A program made the translations under genes and the position numbers. A DNA stretch of 37,667 nt from JBGPJM01 sp041485385. Its GTDB lineage: Bacteria; Planctomycetota; Phycisphaerae; Phycisphaerales; UBA1924. This document shows, piece after piece, positions 1 to 9,987 of the stretch. The stretch covers positions 1 through 37,667 of the forward strand of contig JBGPJM010000024.1 in the NCBI GenBank assembly GCA_041485385.1, read 5' to 3'. The notes beneath the pieces were generated by a model. That model had not been told where the DNA came from. It saw nothing but the letters and a program-made list of their open reading frames with translations, and did no database searches. Each line of letters starts with the position of its first letter. The stretch's first letter is position 1.

Positions 1-987
1 GAGGCGATCAAGGCCATCAGCAAGGCCATCCGCCGGGCCCGCGCGGGGCTCAAAGACCCCAAGCGTCCCATGGGCTCGTTCATCTTCGTCGGCCCCTCGG
101 GCGTGGGCAAGACCCTGGTCTCCAAGGCCCTCGCCGAGTTCATGTTCGGCGACGAGGACGCCCTGATCCAGATCGACATGTCGGAGTACATGGAGAAGCA
201 CAACGTTTCGCGCCTCGTCGGCGCGCCCCCCGGCTACGTCGGCTACGAGGAGGGCGGGCAGCTCACCGAGCGCGTCCGGCGCCGCCCCTACTCCGTCATC
301 CTCCTGGACGAGGTCGAGAAGGCCCACCCCGACGTATTCAACATGCTGCTGCAGATCATGGAAGAGGGGCGCCTCACCGACTCGTTCGGGCGCAACGTCG
401 ACTTCCGCAACTGCATCCTGATCATGACCAGCAACATCGGCGCCGACCTGATCAAGGGCGGCGGAGGGTTCGGCTTCTCCAAGCGGACCGACTCGGCCGA
501 CTTCGAGAACATCAAGTCCATCCTGATGAAGGAGATCGAGCGGTTCTTCCGGCCGGAGTTCATCAACCGCCTCGACGAGGTCATCGTCTTCCGGCCGCTG
601 ACCAAGGAGGACCTGGTGAGCATCGTCGAGTACGAGGTCAGCAAGGTCACCAAGCGACTCGCCGGCCAGGGCCTGACCCTCGAGCTGGACCAGAAGGCCA
701 AGGACTTCCTCATCGACAAGGGATACAGCCCCGACTACGGGGCACGTCCGCTCCGGCGGGCGATCGGCACCTACGTCGAGGACCCGCTCTCGGAGACCCT
801 CTTGGGCGGGGACTACAAGGCGCCGTGCCGAATCCTGGTCACCCGCAAGAGCGACCCGGTCGAGGGCGGCGGGACCAAGGAGCAGGACCACCTGTTCTTC
901 CAGGTCGCCGACGCCGATGCGCCGGCGACGGAGACCAAGCCGCTCAAGGAGCCGGAGAAGCCCGTCGGCGCGACCCGAACTCCCTGA
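1..987 (+). CDS. clpC: ClpC-type AAA+ unfoldase, C-terminal part (5' end outside window)
   Basis: This is the second ATPase domain of a Clp/Hsp100 unfoldase, which threads substrates into the ClpP protease in the cytoplasm. The frame is open from base 1, so an apparent ATG at 70 is internal. Visible motifs are Walker A GPSGVGKT (about residue 31), Walker B VILLDEVEKAH, sensor 1 IMTSNIGA, the arginine-finger region FRPEFINRLDE and the sensor 2 motif GARPLRRAI. The order and spacing match ClpC better than ClpB, because the preceding KAIRRARAGLKDPKRP is typical of ClpC. After the D2 small domain there is an unusual tail of about 40 residues rich in Ala, Asp, Glu, Lys and Pro, ending KPVGATRTP; its function is unknown. 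A hairpin terminator follows 31 bases later, so this is the last gene of its transcript. Confidence 0.93.
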   Translation, partial: EAIKAISKAIRRARAGLKDPKRPMGSFIFVGPSGVGKTLVSKALAEFMFGDEDALIQIDMSEYMEKHNVSRLVGAPPGYVGYEEGGQLTERVRRRPYSVILLDEVEKAHPDVFNMLLQIMEEGRLTDSFGRNVDFRNCILIMTSNIGADLIKGGGGFGFSKRTDSADFENIKSILMKEIERFFRPEFINRLDEVIVFRPLTKEDLVSIVEYEVSKVTKRLAGQGLTLELDQKAKDFLIDKGYSPDYGARPLRRAIGTYVEDPLSETLLGGDYKAPCRILVTRKSDPVEGGGTKEQDHLFFQVADADAPATETKPLKEPEKPVGATRTP

Positions 988-1017
988 CCGCCCCATAGGT
1001 ATTCATGAGCCCACCGG

Positions 1018-1044
1018 CCCCCCGATCATCCGGGGGGATTTTTT
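1018..1044 (+). terminator. Rho-independent terminator after clpC
   Basis: CCCCCCG (1018-1024) pairs with CGGGGGG (1031-1037) around a six-base loop. It is followed by A and a run of six T. It lies 31 bases after the clpC stop. Confidence 0.8.
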
Positions 1045-1067
1045 GTGAGGCGCTCGGTAGGCGCCGC

Positions 1068-1100
1068 AAAAAACCGTCCGGCCCGTGGTGGGCCGGACGG
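1068..1100 (-). terminator. Rho-independent terminator of the minus-strand PEP-CTERM gene
   Basis: Perfect 11-bp stem: CCGTCCGGCCC (1074-1084) with GGGCCGGACGG (1090-1100). On the minus strand it is followed by six T (1068-1073). It sits 48 bases past the stop of the minus-strand gene at 1148. Together with the clpC terminator it insulates two converging transcripts. Confidence 0.85.
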
Positions 1101-1147
1101 CTGTGTCGTTGTGGATCACGGAAACAGACAGGAATGGACGGGATAAA

Positions 1148-2146
1148 TCAGGCGCGGCGACGCCGACCGGCGATCAGGCCGCCCAGGCCGAGCAGCGCCG
1201 CGGCGCCGGGGGCCGGAATGACCTGCAGCAGGTACGGGCCGGTGGTCGCGCCGCCCGTAACGGCGAAGCCCGCGGTACCGAAGGTCGTGTTGAAGCCGCC
1301 GATGGCGATGTAGTAGGTGTTCCCCGCGGTGAACGGGCTGGTGGCGCCGTAACGGCCCTGGCTGGCCGAGGCGCTGGCGAACGGCACCAGCGCGCCCGGA
1401 CCGTCCGGGTCAATCAGCGACGGGCCATAGCCCAGGTGGCTCCACGCGGCGGACGGGAAGCTGTAGTCGTCGTTGCTCAGGCTGGAGACGAGGAACCCGT
1501 CAGCGCTGTAGATGCCGATCTCGGTGTCGGTGTTCACGCTCGGGGTGATGCCCGTCCAGAAATCTTCCCATGAGCCGCTGCCGGCCGTGAAGGAGTACCA
1601 GTTCACCGCGCTGGCGGCGAGCGTGCCGGGCACGGAAATCGGCGCATGCCCATCGCTGAGGGTGCCGAGGTTGGCGATTACCGGGGGCGGTACCGGGGCG
1701 GTGAACGACAGATCGAACTGAACGTTCGTCCAGGTCGCGTCCACGCCGCCGTCGTTGAACGACTCCCAGAACCGGAACGAATAGGCGTTCCCGCCGGTCA
1801 GAGAGAAGTTGGCGACGGGCTGGCTGTTGTCCACCGGGACACCGCCAGTCCAGGTGCTGCCAGGGATCAACTGACCGCTGTCGCGGGTCGCGCCCCCATC
1901 AAGCGCCAGCCGCCAACGCAGTTCGCTGAGGAAAGAGCCGACCCCGCCGGACGTCGCCGTTCCCCGGATGCGCACCGTGTTGAAGGTGGCGGTGGACGCG
2001 CCGTACGTGAACGAGAACACGCCGTTGGTGGCATCACCAGCCGGCCCGTCCGAGTTGAACGGTCCGGCTTGGATACCGGTGTTGTACTGTGCCGAGGCCG
2101 TCGCGGCCAGCCCGGCAACTCCAATGAGCACTGCGATCTTCTTCAT
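1148..2146 (-). CDS. Secreted PEP-CTERM-like sorting-signal protein
   Basis: A 332-residue exported protein. The start at MKKIAVLIG is chosen because GGAGGAGAG lies about 7-8 bases upstream and a signal peptide begins there, with likely cleavage after ATASAQ; the frame also extends 22 codons upstream without such signals. The body has no motif I recognise; it is rich in Gly, Ser, Thr, Asn and aromatic residues, as in beta-rich surface proteins. The tail IPAPGAAALLGLGGLIAGRRRRA has the three-part plan of PEP-CTERM/MYXO-CTERM signals: a Pro-containing motif, a hydrophobic helix and an arginine cluster. In this family such tails are recognised and cleaved by an exosortase-like enzyme, which is not encoded in this window. 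The gene ends at a strong terminator and appears monocistronic. Confidence 0.85.
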   Translation of the reverse strand: MKKIAVLIGVAGLAATASAQYNTGIQAGPFNSDGPAGDATNGVFSFTYGASTATFNTVRIRGTATSGGVGSFLSELRWRLALDGGATRDSGQLIPGSTWTGGVPVDNSQPVANFSLTGGNAYSFRFWESFNDGGVDATWTNVQFDLSFTAPVPPPVIANLGTLSDGHAPISVPGTLAASAVNWYSFTAGSGSWEDFWTGITPSVNTDTEIGIYSADGFLVSSLSNDDYSFPSAAWSHLGYGPSLIDPDGPGALVPFASASASQGRYGATSPFTAGNTYYIAIGGFNTTFGTAGFAVTGGATTGPYLLQVIPAPGAAALLGLGGLIAGRRRRA

Positions 2147-2603
2147 CACGATTCGCTCTCCTCCGGGTTTGCTCCAGATCCCACGAAATACCCGTTGCCC
2201 GCACATGGGCAATGGCGCCTAGGCACAGCGCGGCCATGAAGGGCGAGCTGGAGCGCTGCCCAACGCGACTACGCAACCACGAAGTTGGTAAGAGGAGCGC
2301 CGATCTCTCTCTCGACTCCCTCGTACCCTATCAAAAGGGGAAGACTACCAGATGCCCACGTGATGAGCAAGAGAAATTGTCAATGGATTCTCTCCGCTTT
2401 CTTGCCACGGGCTGGGCTGTGAATATGGGTAAACTTCCGCCGTGTCCCGGTTCAGAATACCGGCCGCTCTCTGCAACTTTCCCTTGTGCGAGCCGACTGT
2501 TGCGGCTATATTTTGTGCGGAGTTGAGCGGAGGATTCTACGACCGGACGCCCAAGCCGCGCCGTCGCAATGGTTTGCATATACGACGCATAGGGAGATTC
2601 GAG
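2147..2603. other. Divergent intergenic region between two PEP-CTERM-like genes
   Basis: A 457-base gap that must hold both promoters. For the plus-strand gene a good promoter is visible at 2484-2512. On the minus strand a TTGACA hexamer occurs near 2380, but I see no -10 at the right spacing. A 6-bp hairpin (TTGCCC with GGGCAA, near 2195-2212) lies in the leader of the minus gene. The stretch 2290-2420 is clearly lower in GC than the coding sequence. No gene is supported here. Confidence 0.5.
2484..2512 (+). promoter_or_regulatory. Probable sigma-70 promoter for the P-domain protein
   Basis: TTGTGC (2484-2489), 17 bases, then TATATT (2507-2512). The -10 matches the consensus at five of six positions. 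Transcription would start near 2519, giving a leader of about 85 bases before the ATG at 2604. Confidence 0.45.
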
Positions 2604-3224
2604 ATGAAGGTGATCATGGGTGCTTCTGTGGCCGTCGTCTTGGCGGTGACCGGATCGGCGTCCGCGGACGTCTGCTTCGGTCCTGGCGCGGGCGGGACGA
2701 TTTTGGATTTCCCCGGGGCCGGCGTTTCCAGCTCGATCGTGGTGACGCCGCAGCAGAGCGTGCAAATCCAGAGCATCGACATCATGATCAACGGCCTGCA
2801 GCACACGTGGGCCGGCGATCTGCTCATGACGCTGCAGTTCAACGGCGGCCCGGGCGTGAACTTCGTCAACCGCCCCGGTGTGCCGGCCACCACCTTTGGC
2901 GACTCGACCAACTACGGCGCCAACTACACGTTCACCGACGCCGGCCCTCTCGCCTTGGACCTTGAGGCCGCCCTCGCCCCGCTGGGTGACAACGACGTGC
3001 TTCCCCCCGGCACGTACTTTGACCCGGGTGGTTCGTCCCTCGGCGCGGCTTTCGCCGGCCAGAATGCGGCCGGGACGTGGACGCTCACCATTACCGACCT
3101 CGCCGTCGGCGATGTCGGCAGCTTCACCAACTGGAACTTCTGCGTCGTCGCGGTTCCCGCTCCGGGCGCCGCGGGCCTGCTCATGCTGGGCGGCCTCGTC
3201 GCGGCCCGTCGCCGTCGCGCCTGA
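2604..3224 (+). CDS. Secreted P-domain protein with PEP-CTERM-like tail
   Basis: A 206-residue exported protein. The start MKVIMGASVAVVLAV is preceded by AGGGAG and opens a signal peptide likely cut after ASA; the frame continues 54 codons upstream without a signal sequence. The mature part resembles the proprotein-convertase P (homo B) domain, a beta-jelly-roll: HTWAGDLLMTLQFNG, then NAAGTWTLTITDLAVGD and GSFTNWNFCVV are its usual strands. No protease domain accompanies it. The tail VPAPGAAGLLMLGGLVAARRRRA is nearly the same sorting signal as in the divergent neighbour, so both probably use one surface-anchoring route. A terminator follows 28 bases after the stop. Confidence 0.85.
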   Translation: MKVIMGASVAVVLAVTGSASADVCFGPGAGGTILDFPGAGVSSSIVVTPQQSVQIQSIDIMINGLQHTWAGDLLMTLQFNGGPGVNFVNRPGVPATTFGDSTNYGANYTFTDAGPLALDLEAALAPLGDNDVLPPGTYFDPGGSSLGAAFAGQNAAGTWTLTITDLAVGDVGSFTNWNFCVVAVPAPGAAGLLMLGGLVAARRRRA

Positions 3225-3252
3225 TCGCTCCTCCGAAAGAACCTCCCACTCG

Positions 3253-3286
3253 GCCCGGGTCGCTTGACCCGGGCCTTGTTGTTTTC
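3253..3286 (+). terminator. Rho-independent terminator
   Basis: GGCCCGGGTC (3253-3262), loop GCTT, GACCCGGGCC (3267-3276), then TTGTTGTTTT. It ends the transcript of the P-domain protein and separates it from the ABC permease gene. Confidence 0.85.
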
Positions 3287-3363
3287 CGGACGGCCCGGCT
3301 CCCTCGCCCCCTCCAGCGCACCGCCGCGTCCGGTCGCCATCGCCCCGGTACCATTCGGCACGT

Positions 3364-5223
3364 ATGCCCGTCTTTCTGCGCTGGATACTCCGCTTGGGCC
3401 CCCTGAACCCGATCGCGGTCCGTCTGGTACAGGGCGGCTCTCGCCGGACCAGGCACTTCTACATCCGCAGCATCTACCTCGGCGTGCTGATCGCCAGCCT
3501 GCTGTGGATGCTGCTGATCAAGCAATCGGTGGGCGGAACCACCGTGTCGCAGCGCGACCTCGCCGCGGCCGGCGCCAGCGCCTTCACGTTCGTTGCCTAC
3601 CTTCAGATCGCCCTGATCTGCCTCCTCGCGCCCGTCTTCATGGCCGGGGCCATCGCCCAGGAGGCCAACCCCAAGACGTGGGACATCCTTCTGACGACCC
3701 CGCTCTCCGCGGCGGAGATCGTCCTGGGCAATCTTTTCGGGCGCCTGTTCTTCATCCTGGCGCTGCTCTTCTCCAGCCTGCCGCTGTTCGCGCTCACGCA
3801 GTATTTCGGCGGTGTGCCAGGGCGCTCGATCTTCACCTCGTACCTGGTCGCCGCGTGCGCCGCGCTGCTGGTCGGCTCCTCCGCCATCGCGCTCTCGGTC
3901 AGCCGCCTCGTGGGAAAGCGGGCCGTCTTCGCGTTCTACGTGTCGGTCGTGTCGTACCTCGCGGTCACATTTGCCGTCGATCGCGTGCTCTCGGGCGGCA
4001 AGACGGTCACCTGGATGACCGGCCTCAACCCCTTCCTTGCGCTCAATGCCCTCCTCGACCCCTCGGGCTACCACGCGGTCGCCGGGCCGCTCACCGGCCT
4101 CGATGACCTGTTCCTCCGGACGCCCGTCAAGGCCTGGTGCCTCGCCAGCGGAGGGGTCAGCCTGGTGCTCATGCTGGTTTCCACCATCACCGTCCGGATG
4201 GGCGGCATCGCCGGGCTGGGCGGCGCGGGGGGGCGCGGCGGGGCGCCGTGGTACCGGCGCATGTTCGGCTTGGCCGCCAAGGGCGCCATGCACCGCCCGC
4301 CGCGCAGCGTCTGGCACAACCCCATCGCCTGGCGCGAGGCCGCGGCTCGCAACGCCACGCTGGGGCGCATGATCGCGCGCTGGTCGTTCATCGCGCTGGG
4401 CGCACTGTTCGGGATCGGCCTCATCTTCTCCTACCACGGCGGCGGGCTGGGCACGGGCACCTTCCGCCTCATCGTGCTCTACACGGTGCTCGGCGAGCTG
4501 GGCGTGATCACCCTGGTCGCCATCAACATGTCGGCCACCTGCGTCGCCAAGGAGCGCGAAGACGGCACCCTCGACCTGCTGCTCACCACGCCCCTCACCC
4601 CCGGCGCCTACCTCAGCGGCAAGCTCCGCGGCATCATCGCCTACCTGCTCCCGCTCCTGGCCGTGCCGATCTGCACCCTCGCGATGGCCGGCGTGTACGT
4701 AGGGCTGGCGATGGCCGGCCAGATCACGCGAGGCGGGAGCGGCGACGTCACCTGGAAGAAGACGATCGTCAGCGGCGTCGTCGAGGTGCCCGCCGTCCTC
4801 CCCGAGGCCGCCGTCGTCGCCGCGGTGGTCGTCATCCCCTTCGTCGCCACCTGCGTCATCGTCGGGATGATGTGGTCCCTCAAGAGCAAGGGGTCGATCG
4901 GGTCGGTGATCTCGACGGTGGGGATCCTGCTGGTCGTGTGCGGGATCGTGGGGATGTGCGCGTACAAATCGGGGACCGATGTGCAGCTCATCGGCGCGCC
5001 GCTGGCGGCGATGAGCCCGGCCACCAGCGTCTTCGCGGTCGTCTACCCCGAGAACGCCCTGGCCGAGACCGTCGCCCAGACCGGCCTGCCCGGGGCTCGG
5101 CTGGGCCTGTTCCTGGGCGCGGCGATCTCGGCGACGATCTACCTTGCCGCCGTGTACGGCATCCACGCGAACATGGTGAAGAACTTCGACACCACCGTCC
5201 GCAAGCTGGCGGGCACGGCGTGA
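3364..5223 (+). CDS. ABC-2 type transporter permease with two fused permease halves
   Basis: A 619-residue inner-membrane protein. It contains two copies of the ABC-2 permease signature near the cytoplasmic coupling helix: AQEANPKTWDILLTTPLSAA (about residues 98-117) and AKEREDGTLDLLLTTPLTPG (about 396-415). Each is surrounded by several hydrophobic segments, with a Gly-rich cytoplasmic linker (about 280-310) between them. Single permease subunits of this family usually have six membrane segments, so this looks like a tandem fusion acting as a pseudo-dimer. The partner ATPase is not in the window and the substrate cannot be read from the sequence. The ATG at 3364 has no clear Shine-Dalgarno sequence. 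The stop overlaps the GTG start of the next gene, so the two are translationally coupled. Confidence 0.85.
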   Translation: MPVFLRWILRLGPLNPIAVRLVQGGSRRTRHFYIRSIYLGVLIASLLWMLLIKQSVGGTTVSQRDLAAAGASAFTFVAYLQIALICLLAPVFMAGAIAQEANPKTWDILLTTPLSAAEIVLGNLFGRLFFILALLFSSLPLFALTQYFGGVPGRSIFTSYLVAACAALLVGSSAIALSVSRLVGKRAVFAFYVSVVSYLAVTFAVDRVLSGGKTVTWMTGLNPFLALNALLDPSGYHAVAGPLTGLDDLFLRTPVKAWCLASGGVSLVLMLVSTITVRMGGIAGLGGAGGRGGAPWYRRMFGLAAKGAMHRPPRSVWHNPIAWREAAARNATLGRMIARWSFIALGALFGIGLIFSYHGGGLGTGTFRLIVLYTVLGELGVITLVAINMSATCVAKEREDGTLDLLLTTPLTPGAYLSGKLRGIIAYLLPLLAVPICTLAMAGVYVGLAMAGQITRGGSGDVTWKKTIVSGVVEVPAVLPEAAVVAAVVVIPFVATCVIVGMMWSLKSKGSIGSVISTVGILLVVCGIVGMCAYKSGTDVQLIGAPLAAMSPATSVFAVVYPENALAETVAQTGLPGARLGLFLGAAISATIYLAAVYGIHANMVKNFDTTVRKLAGTA

Positions 5224-7385
5224 GAAGCGTCTGGCCAGCCCGTGCCGGCCCGGCACGCGGGGCCGGGCTGGGCGCGCTTCTGTGCGCCGCGTCGCTCGCG
5301 CTCGCCCCGGCGGCCGCCCGCCAGGATTCGCCCGGCACGCCGCCCACGCCCGCCGGCGAGCCCGCCGGAGCATCCAAGCCGGCGCGCCCCGCCCAGACCC
5401 CGCCGCCCCAGCTGCTCCTGGGCGCACGGTCCGAGGCGGTGCGCCAGCACCTGGCGGTGATCCCGACGGTGGTCATCGTGCCCGACGCCCGCTCCTACAC
5501 CGCGGCCGTCGGCGCCTGGTCCACCGCGTTGGACAACCCGGGCGGGCCGGCGCAGACCACGCCCGTCGGCGGGCGTTTCCCCGTCTTCATCGACGATGAA
5601 TCCTGGCAGGCCCGCGAGGACATCGCCCGCTTCGTCCGCGCGTTCCAGCCCCGCTCCGTCGTCCGCTGGTCCGCTCCCGCCGACGCGCCCGCCCGCTGGG
5701 GAGACGACAACGCCGCGAAGAAGCGGGCCGTCGAGCTCGCGGCGGCCTCCGCCTGGGGCGCCTCCCCCGTGTCCCCGGGCGACAACGGCGCCGCGCCGCT
5801 CGTCATCGCGCGATGGAAGGCCCTGGGGTTCGTGCCCCCCGGCCTGGTCGTCGCGTCGCCCGACGACCCGGCCTGGACCGGCGCCCTGGCGCTGGCCGCG
5901 GGGCGGGGGGAGATCATCGCCTGGGTCACGCCCAAGGCGCCGCGCGACCCAAGCGGCTCGATGTCGCTCGCCGAAGCTGACGCGATCACCGATGCGCTCC
6001 TAGAGGCCTGCCGCAACACCGGCTACGCCTGGGACAAGCTCGGCGACGACCTCGACGCCGTCACGCTCTGCCTGAACCTTCCCGCGACGGTGCGCCTGGA
6101 CAACACCGACCCGCGCCGGTTCCTGGCCACCACCGACGTCATCGGGCGCCACCCCACCGGCGACCGCGGCGCACGCTGGGCCTGGGCGGGCCAGGTCTTC
6201 GGGAGCGAGGCCCGGGCGGCCTACGCGGCGATGTGCGCGCTCTTCCTCATGCCCCGGTCCGCCTGGCTCTTCGATGCCTACGAGAACTCTCCGCCGTGGT
6301 CGCACTACGACGCGGGCAGGGCGGCCCAGGAACTCGCCAAAGTCGGCTTCAACGCGCTGGTCAACGACGGCGGCGCCCAGGGGCGGGACGACTGGCGGAT
6401 GGTCGCCGCGGGGTTCGCGCCCAAGCAGACCGACCGCCGGCGCGAGCCGGCCGGCGGTGTCGACGCCGGGCTGGTCTTCGTCAACTCCAGCGGAGGGCCC
6501 GAGGATTTCGACCTCCGCCCAGGCAAGGGCAAGCCCGGTGACATCCCCGTGCTGCGCGTCCCCGCCATGGTGCATTTCGTGCACTCCTTCTCCGCGGCGC
6601 ACCCCGGTGCGCGGGAGACCGTCGCGGGCCGCTGGCTTGAGCGCGGCGCGTACGCCTACGCCGGCGCCGTGCACGAGCCCTACCTCACCGCCTTCGTCCC
6701 CACGCCCCTCTTGGCGCAGCGCCTGATCGCCCGCTTCCCCTGGGGGGCCGCCGTCCGCCTGGATGGCGGGCCGGTCTGGAAGATCGCGGTCTTCGGCGAC
6801 CCGCTCATGACGCTCGGCCCGCCCGCGCCGCGCACCGACGACCGCCCGCTCCCCCTGGCCGGCGCGGTCGACATCGAGGCCACCCTCGCCGACGACCTCA
6901 AGCAGCGCCGTCTCGCCGAAGCCCTCCGCACGCTCTCGCTGCTCGGGCGCGACGCCGACGCGGCCCGTCTGCTGAACGCGATCGCCGCCGACCAGCCCGA
7001 CGCGCTCACCCCCGACGTCGCCATGGCCGGTGCCCTGTGCCTCTACCGGGCTCCGGGCGCCGAAGACGGCGCGCTGCGCCTGGGGCTGCTTGTCCGCCTC
7101 CTGTCCACGGTGACCGATCGGATGAACGGGGCACCGGAGCTCCGCGACGTCGCCTGGCATGCCGCCTTCCCCATGCGCCGTACGCTGGACCCGCAGACGA
7201 TCTCGCTCCTCAAGGCCTGCGTGCGCCAGGACCAGTTCGGCCCCGACGTCACCGAGCTCGCCGCCTCGATCGAACGGGCCGACCCGCGCGGCCGCGAGGC
7301 GGCGGACGAGTTCCTCGTCGCCCTCCGCGCCCAGGAAACCAGCCCCGAGCGACGCGAGTTCCTTGGTCAACTTCTGCGCCGGTAG
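5220..7385 (+). CDS. Large exported protein of unknown function, coupled to the ABC permease
   Basis: About 721 residues. The GTG start overlaps the permease stop (GTGA) and gives RSVWPARAGP, then a hydrophobic stretch ending APAAARQ: a plausible signal peptide followed by a Pro/Ala-rich linker. The body has segments such as VVIVPDARSYTAAV, RFPVFIDDESW and MVHFVHSFSAAHPGA. Near residue 480 comes ERGAYAYAGAV, then EPYL, and later WKIAVFGDPLMTL. That last pattern resembles the closing part of caspase/gingipain-like domains of planctomycete secreted proteins, but I cannot point to a catalytic pair with confidence, so no enzymatic activity is claimed. The C-terminal 200 residues are helical and repeat-like (RLAEALRTLSLLGRDADAAR). 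The permease may export or service this protein; that is inference from the overlap only. Confidence 0.75.
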   Translation: MRSVWPARAGPARGAGLGALLCAASLALAPAAARQDSPGTPPTPAGEPAGASKPARPAQTPPPQLLLGARSEAVRQHLAVIPTVVIVPDARSYTAAVGAWSTALDNPGGPAQTTPVGGRFPVFIDDESWQAREDIARFVRAFQPRSVVRWSAPADAPARWGDDNAAKKRAVELAAASAWGASPVSPGDNGAAPLVIARWKALGFVPPGLVVASPDDPAWTGALALAAGRGEIIAWVTPKAPRDPSGSMSLAEADAITDALLEACRNTGYAWDKLGDDLDAVTLCLNLPATVRLDNTDPRRFLATTDVIGRHPTGDRGARWAWAGQVFGSEARAAYAAMCALFLMPRSAWLFDAYENSPPWSHYDAGRAAQELAKVGFNALVNDGGAQGRDDWRMVAAGFAPKQTDRRREPAGGVDAGLVFVNSSGGPEDFDLRPGKGKPGDIPVLRVPAMVHFVHSFSAAHPGARETVAGRWLERGAYAYAGAVHEPYLTAFVPTPLLAQRLIARFPWGAAVRLDGGPVWKIAVFGDPLMTLGPPAPRTDDRPLPLAGAVDIEATLADDLKQRRLAEALRTLSLLGRDADAARLLNAIAADQPDALTPDVAMAGALCLYRAPGAEDGALRLGLLVRLLSTVTDRMNGAPELRDVAWHAAFPMRRTLDPQTISLLKACVRQDQFGPDVTELAASIERADPRGREAADEFLVALRAQETSPERREFLGQLLRR

Positions 7386-7536
7386 CCCTTGCGCGGGGCG
7401 CCGGGGGCACGGCGGTGCACAAAGACCCACATATTCGGAACTCCGCCCCGGAATCCGCCTGTCGGAGAGGCTCGACGCTCGATTGCATGCTATCTTTTGG
7501 CGCCCCGGGTTCTCCGGAGGCGTGGAGGTCAAGTTC

Positions 7537-8367
7537 ATGCTGCCGTCGCCTTCCAACCGTCGCCGCAACGGACCTCGATGGGCATTCACCCTCATCGAGT
7601 TGCTCGTCGTCATCGCCGTGATCTCCATCCTCGTGGGGATCCTGCTGCCGGCGCTGGGCAAAGCCAAGAAGGCCGGGTACACGCTCAAGTGCTCGACGAA
7701 CATGAAGGAGATCGGCGCGGCGACCATCCTGTACGCGCAGGACTACAAGGAGCAGATATGGGACCGCGACCACTGGGCCGACGCTGATCCGAATCCCAAC
7801 GTGTTCGTCCCCGGTCTCCTGTACCAATATGTCCAGGACGCCGACTTTATCACGGAGTGCCCGACCAATAAGCGGGCGGCCAGCGGCAACGGGCCCGGCC
7901 GCAACGGCTTCGGCTGGGACCGCGACCTCAACTTCGACTACACGATGTTCGACGAGACGCAGGGCGCGAAGCTGTCGCTGCAGATCCGCTGCGGCTACGT
8001 CCTGCCCACCGACCCCACCCCGGACCACCTTCCGCCCAGCCTGGTGGCGCACCTCAAGTTCTTCCCCAACCTGCCGATCTATCTGGAGGAGAGCACCTTC
8101 TTCTACAACGACTACTACACCGACGGCTGGTGGGGCAACATGGACCAGATCACCATCCGGCACGACAAGGGGGGGCACATCGCCTACCTCGACGGCTCCG
8201 TGGGGCTCTTCAAACCCACCGGCGGGCCACTCGAAGCCGTCCGCGAGGCCACCGACTTCGAGGCCAATGACGTGTACGTCAGCACGAAGGGAACCCCGGG
8301 CTCCTGGTGGAAGGTCTCTGACCGCAGCCAGAGCCAGGTCTTCGGCTGGATCAACAGCCCGCGCTGA
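7537..8367 (+). CDS. Prepilin-type N-terminal cleavage/methylation domain protein
   Basis: A 276-residue type IV pilin/type II secretion pseudopilin-like protein. After a basic head (RRRNGPRW) it has AFTLIELLVVIAVISILVGI, the class III signal with conserved Glu at position 5 of the mature form. The residue before Phe is Ala rather than the usual Gly, so cleavage may still occur but the site is non-canonical. The C-terminal part contains HIAYLDGSVGLF, the H-x-DG motif typical of the very numerous planctomycete paralogs. These are thought to form surface fibres or secretion pseudopili. The ATG at 7537 is chosen because GGAGG lies 8 bases upstream; an in-frame GTG at 7522 has a poor spacing. No other pilus gene is nearby. 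Confidence 0.88.
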   Translation: MLPSPSNRRRNGPRWAFTLIELLVVIAVISILVGILLPALGKAKKAGYTLKCSTNMKEIGAATILYAQDYKEQIWDRDHWADADPNPNVFVPGLLYQYVQDADFITECPTNKRAASGNGPGRNGFGWDRDLNFDYTMFDETQGAKLSLQIRCGYVLPTDPTPDHLPPSLVAHLKFFPNLPIYLEESTFFYNDYYTDGWWGNMDQITIRHDKGGHIAYLDGSVGLFKPTGGPLEAVREATDFEANDVYVSTKGTPGSWWKVSDRSQSQVFGWINSPR

Positions 8368-8435
8368 CTCTCTCCGCCGCTCTCCCTTCGCAGCGTCACC
8401 CTCGGTCCCGGCTCTCCCAGCGCCGTCCCTACCAT

Positions 8436-8460
8436 GACCTCCCCTTGCGGAGGTCTTTTT
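8436..8460 (+). terminator. Terminator-like hairpin overlapping the asnS ribosome-binding site
   Basis: GACCTCC (8436-8442), loop CCTTGC, GGAGGTC (8449-8455), then five T. The GGAGG of the 3' arm is also the only good Shine-Dalgarno for asnS, 8 bases before its ATG. It can end the prepilin transcript, sequester the asnS start, or do both. Confidence 0.7.
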
Positions 8461-8461
8461 C

Positions 8462-9967
<1,506 letters not shown>

Positions 9968-9987
9968 CGACGCCCGGGGCGACCTGT

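Noticed and set aside
3181..5427. A 748-codon open frame on the minus strand opposite the ABC permease
   Set aside because: Its composition is Arg/Gly/Asp/His-rich without hydrophobic core pattern or motifs. It is an antisense by-product of high GC at wobble positions, while the plus strand encodes a clear permease.
7393..7507. 9-bp inverted repeat CGGGGCGCC / GGCGCCCCG flanking the prepilin leader
   Set aside because: Contains the self-complementary GGCGCC, which is expected often by chance at this GC content; no other sign of an element.
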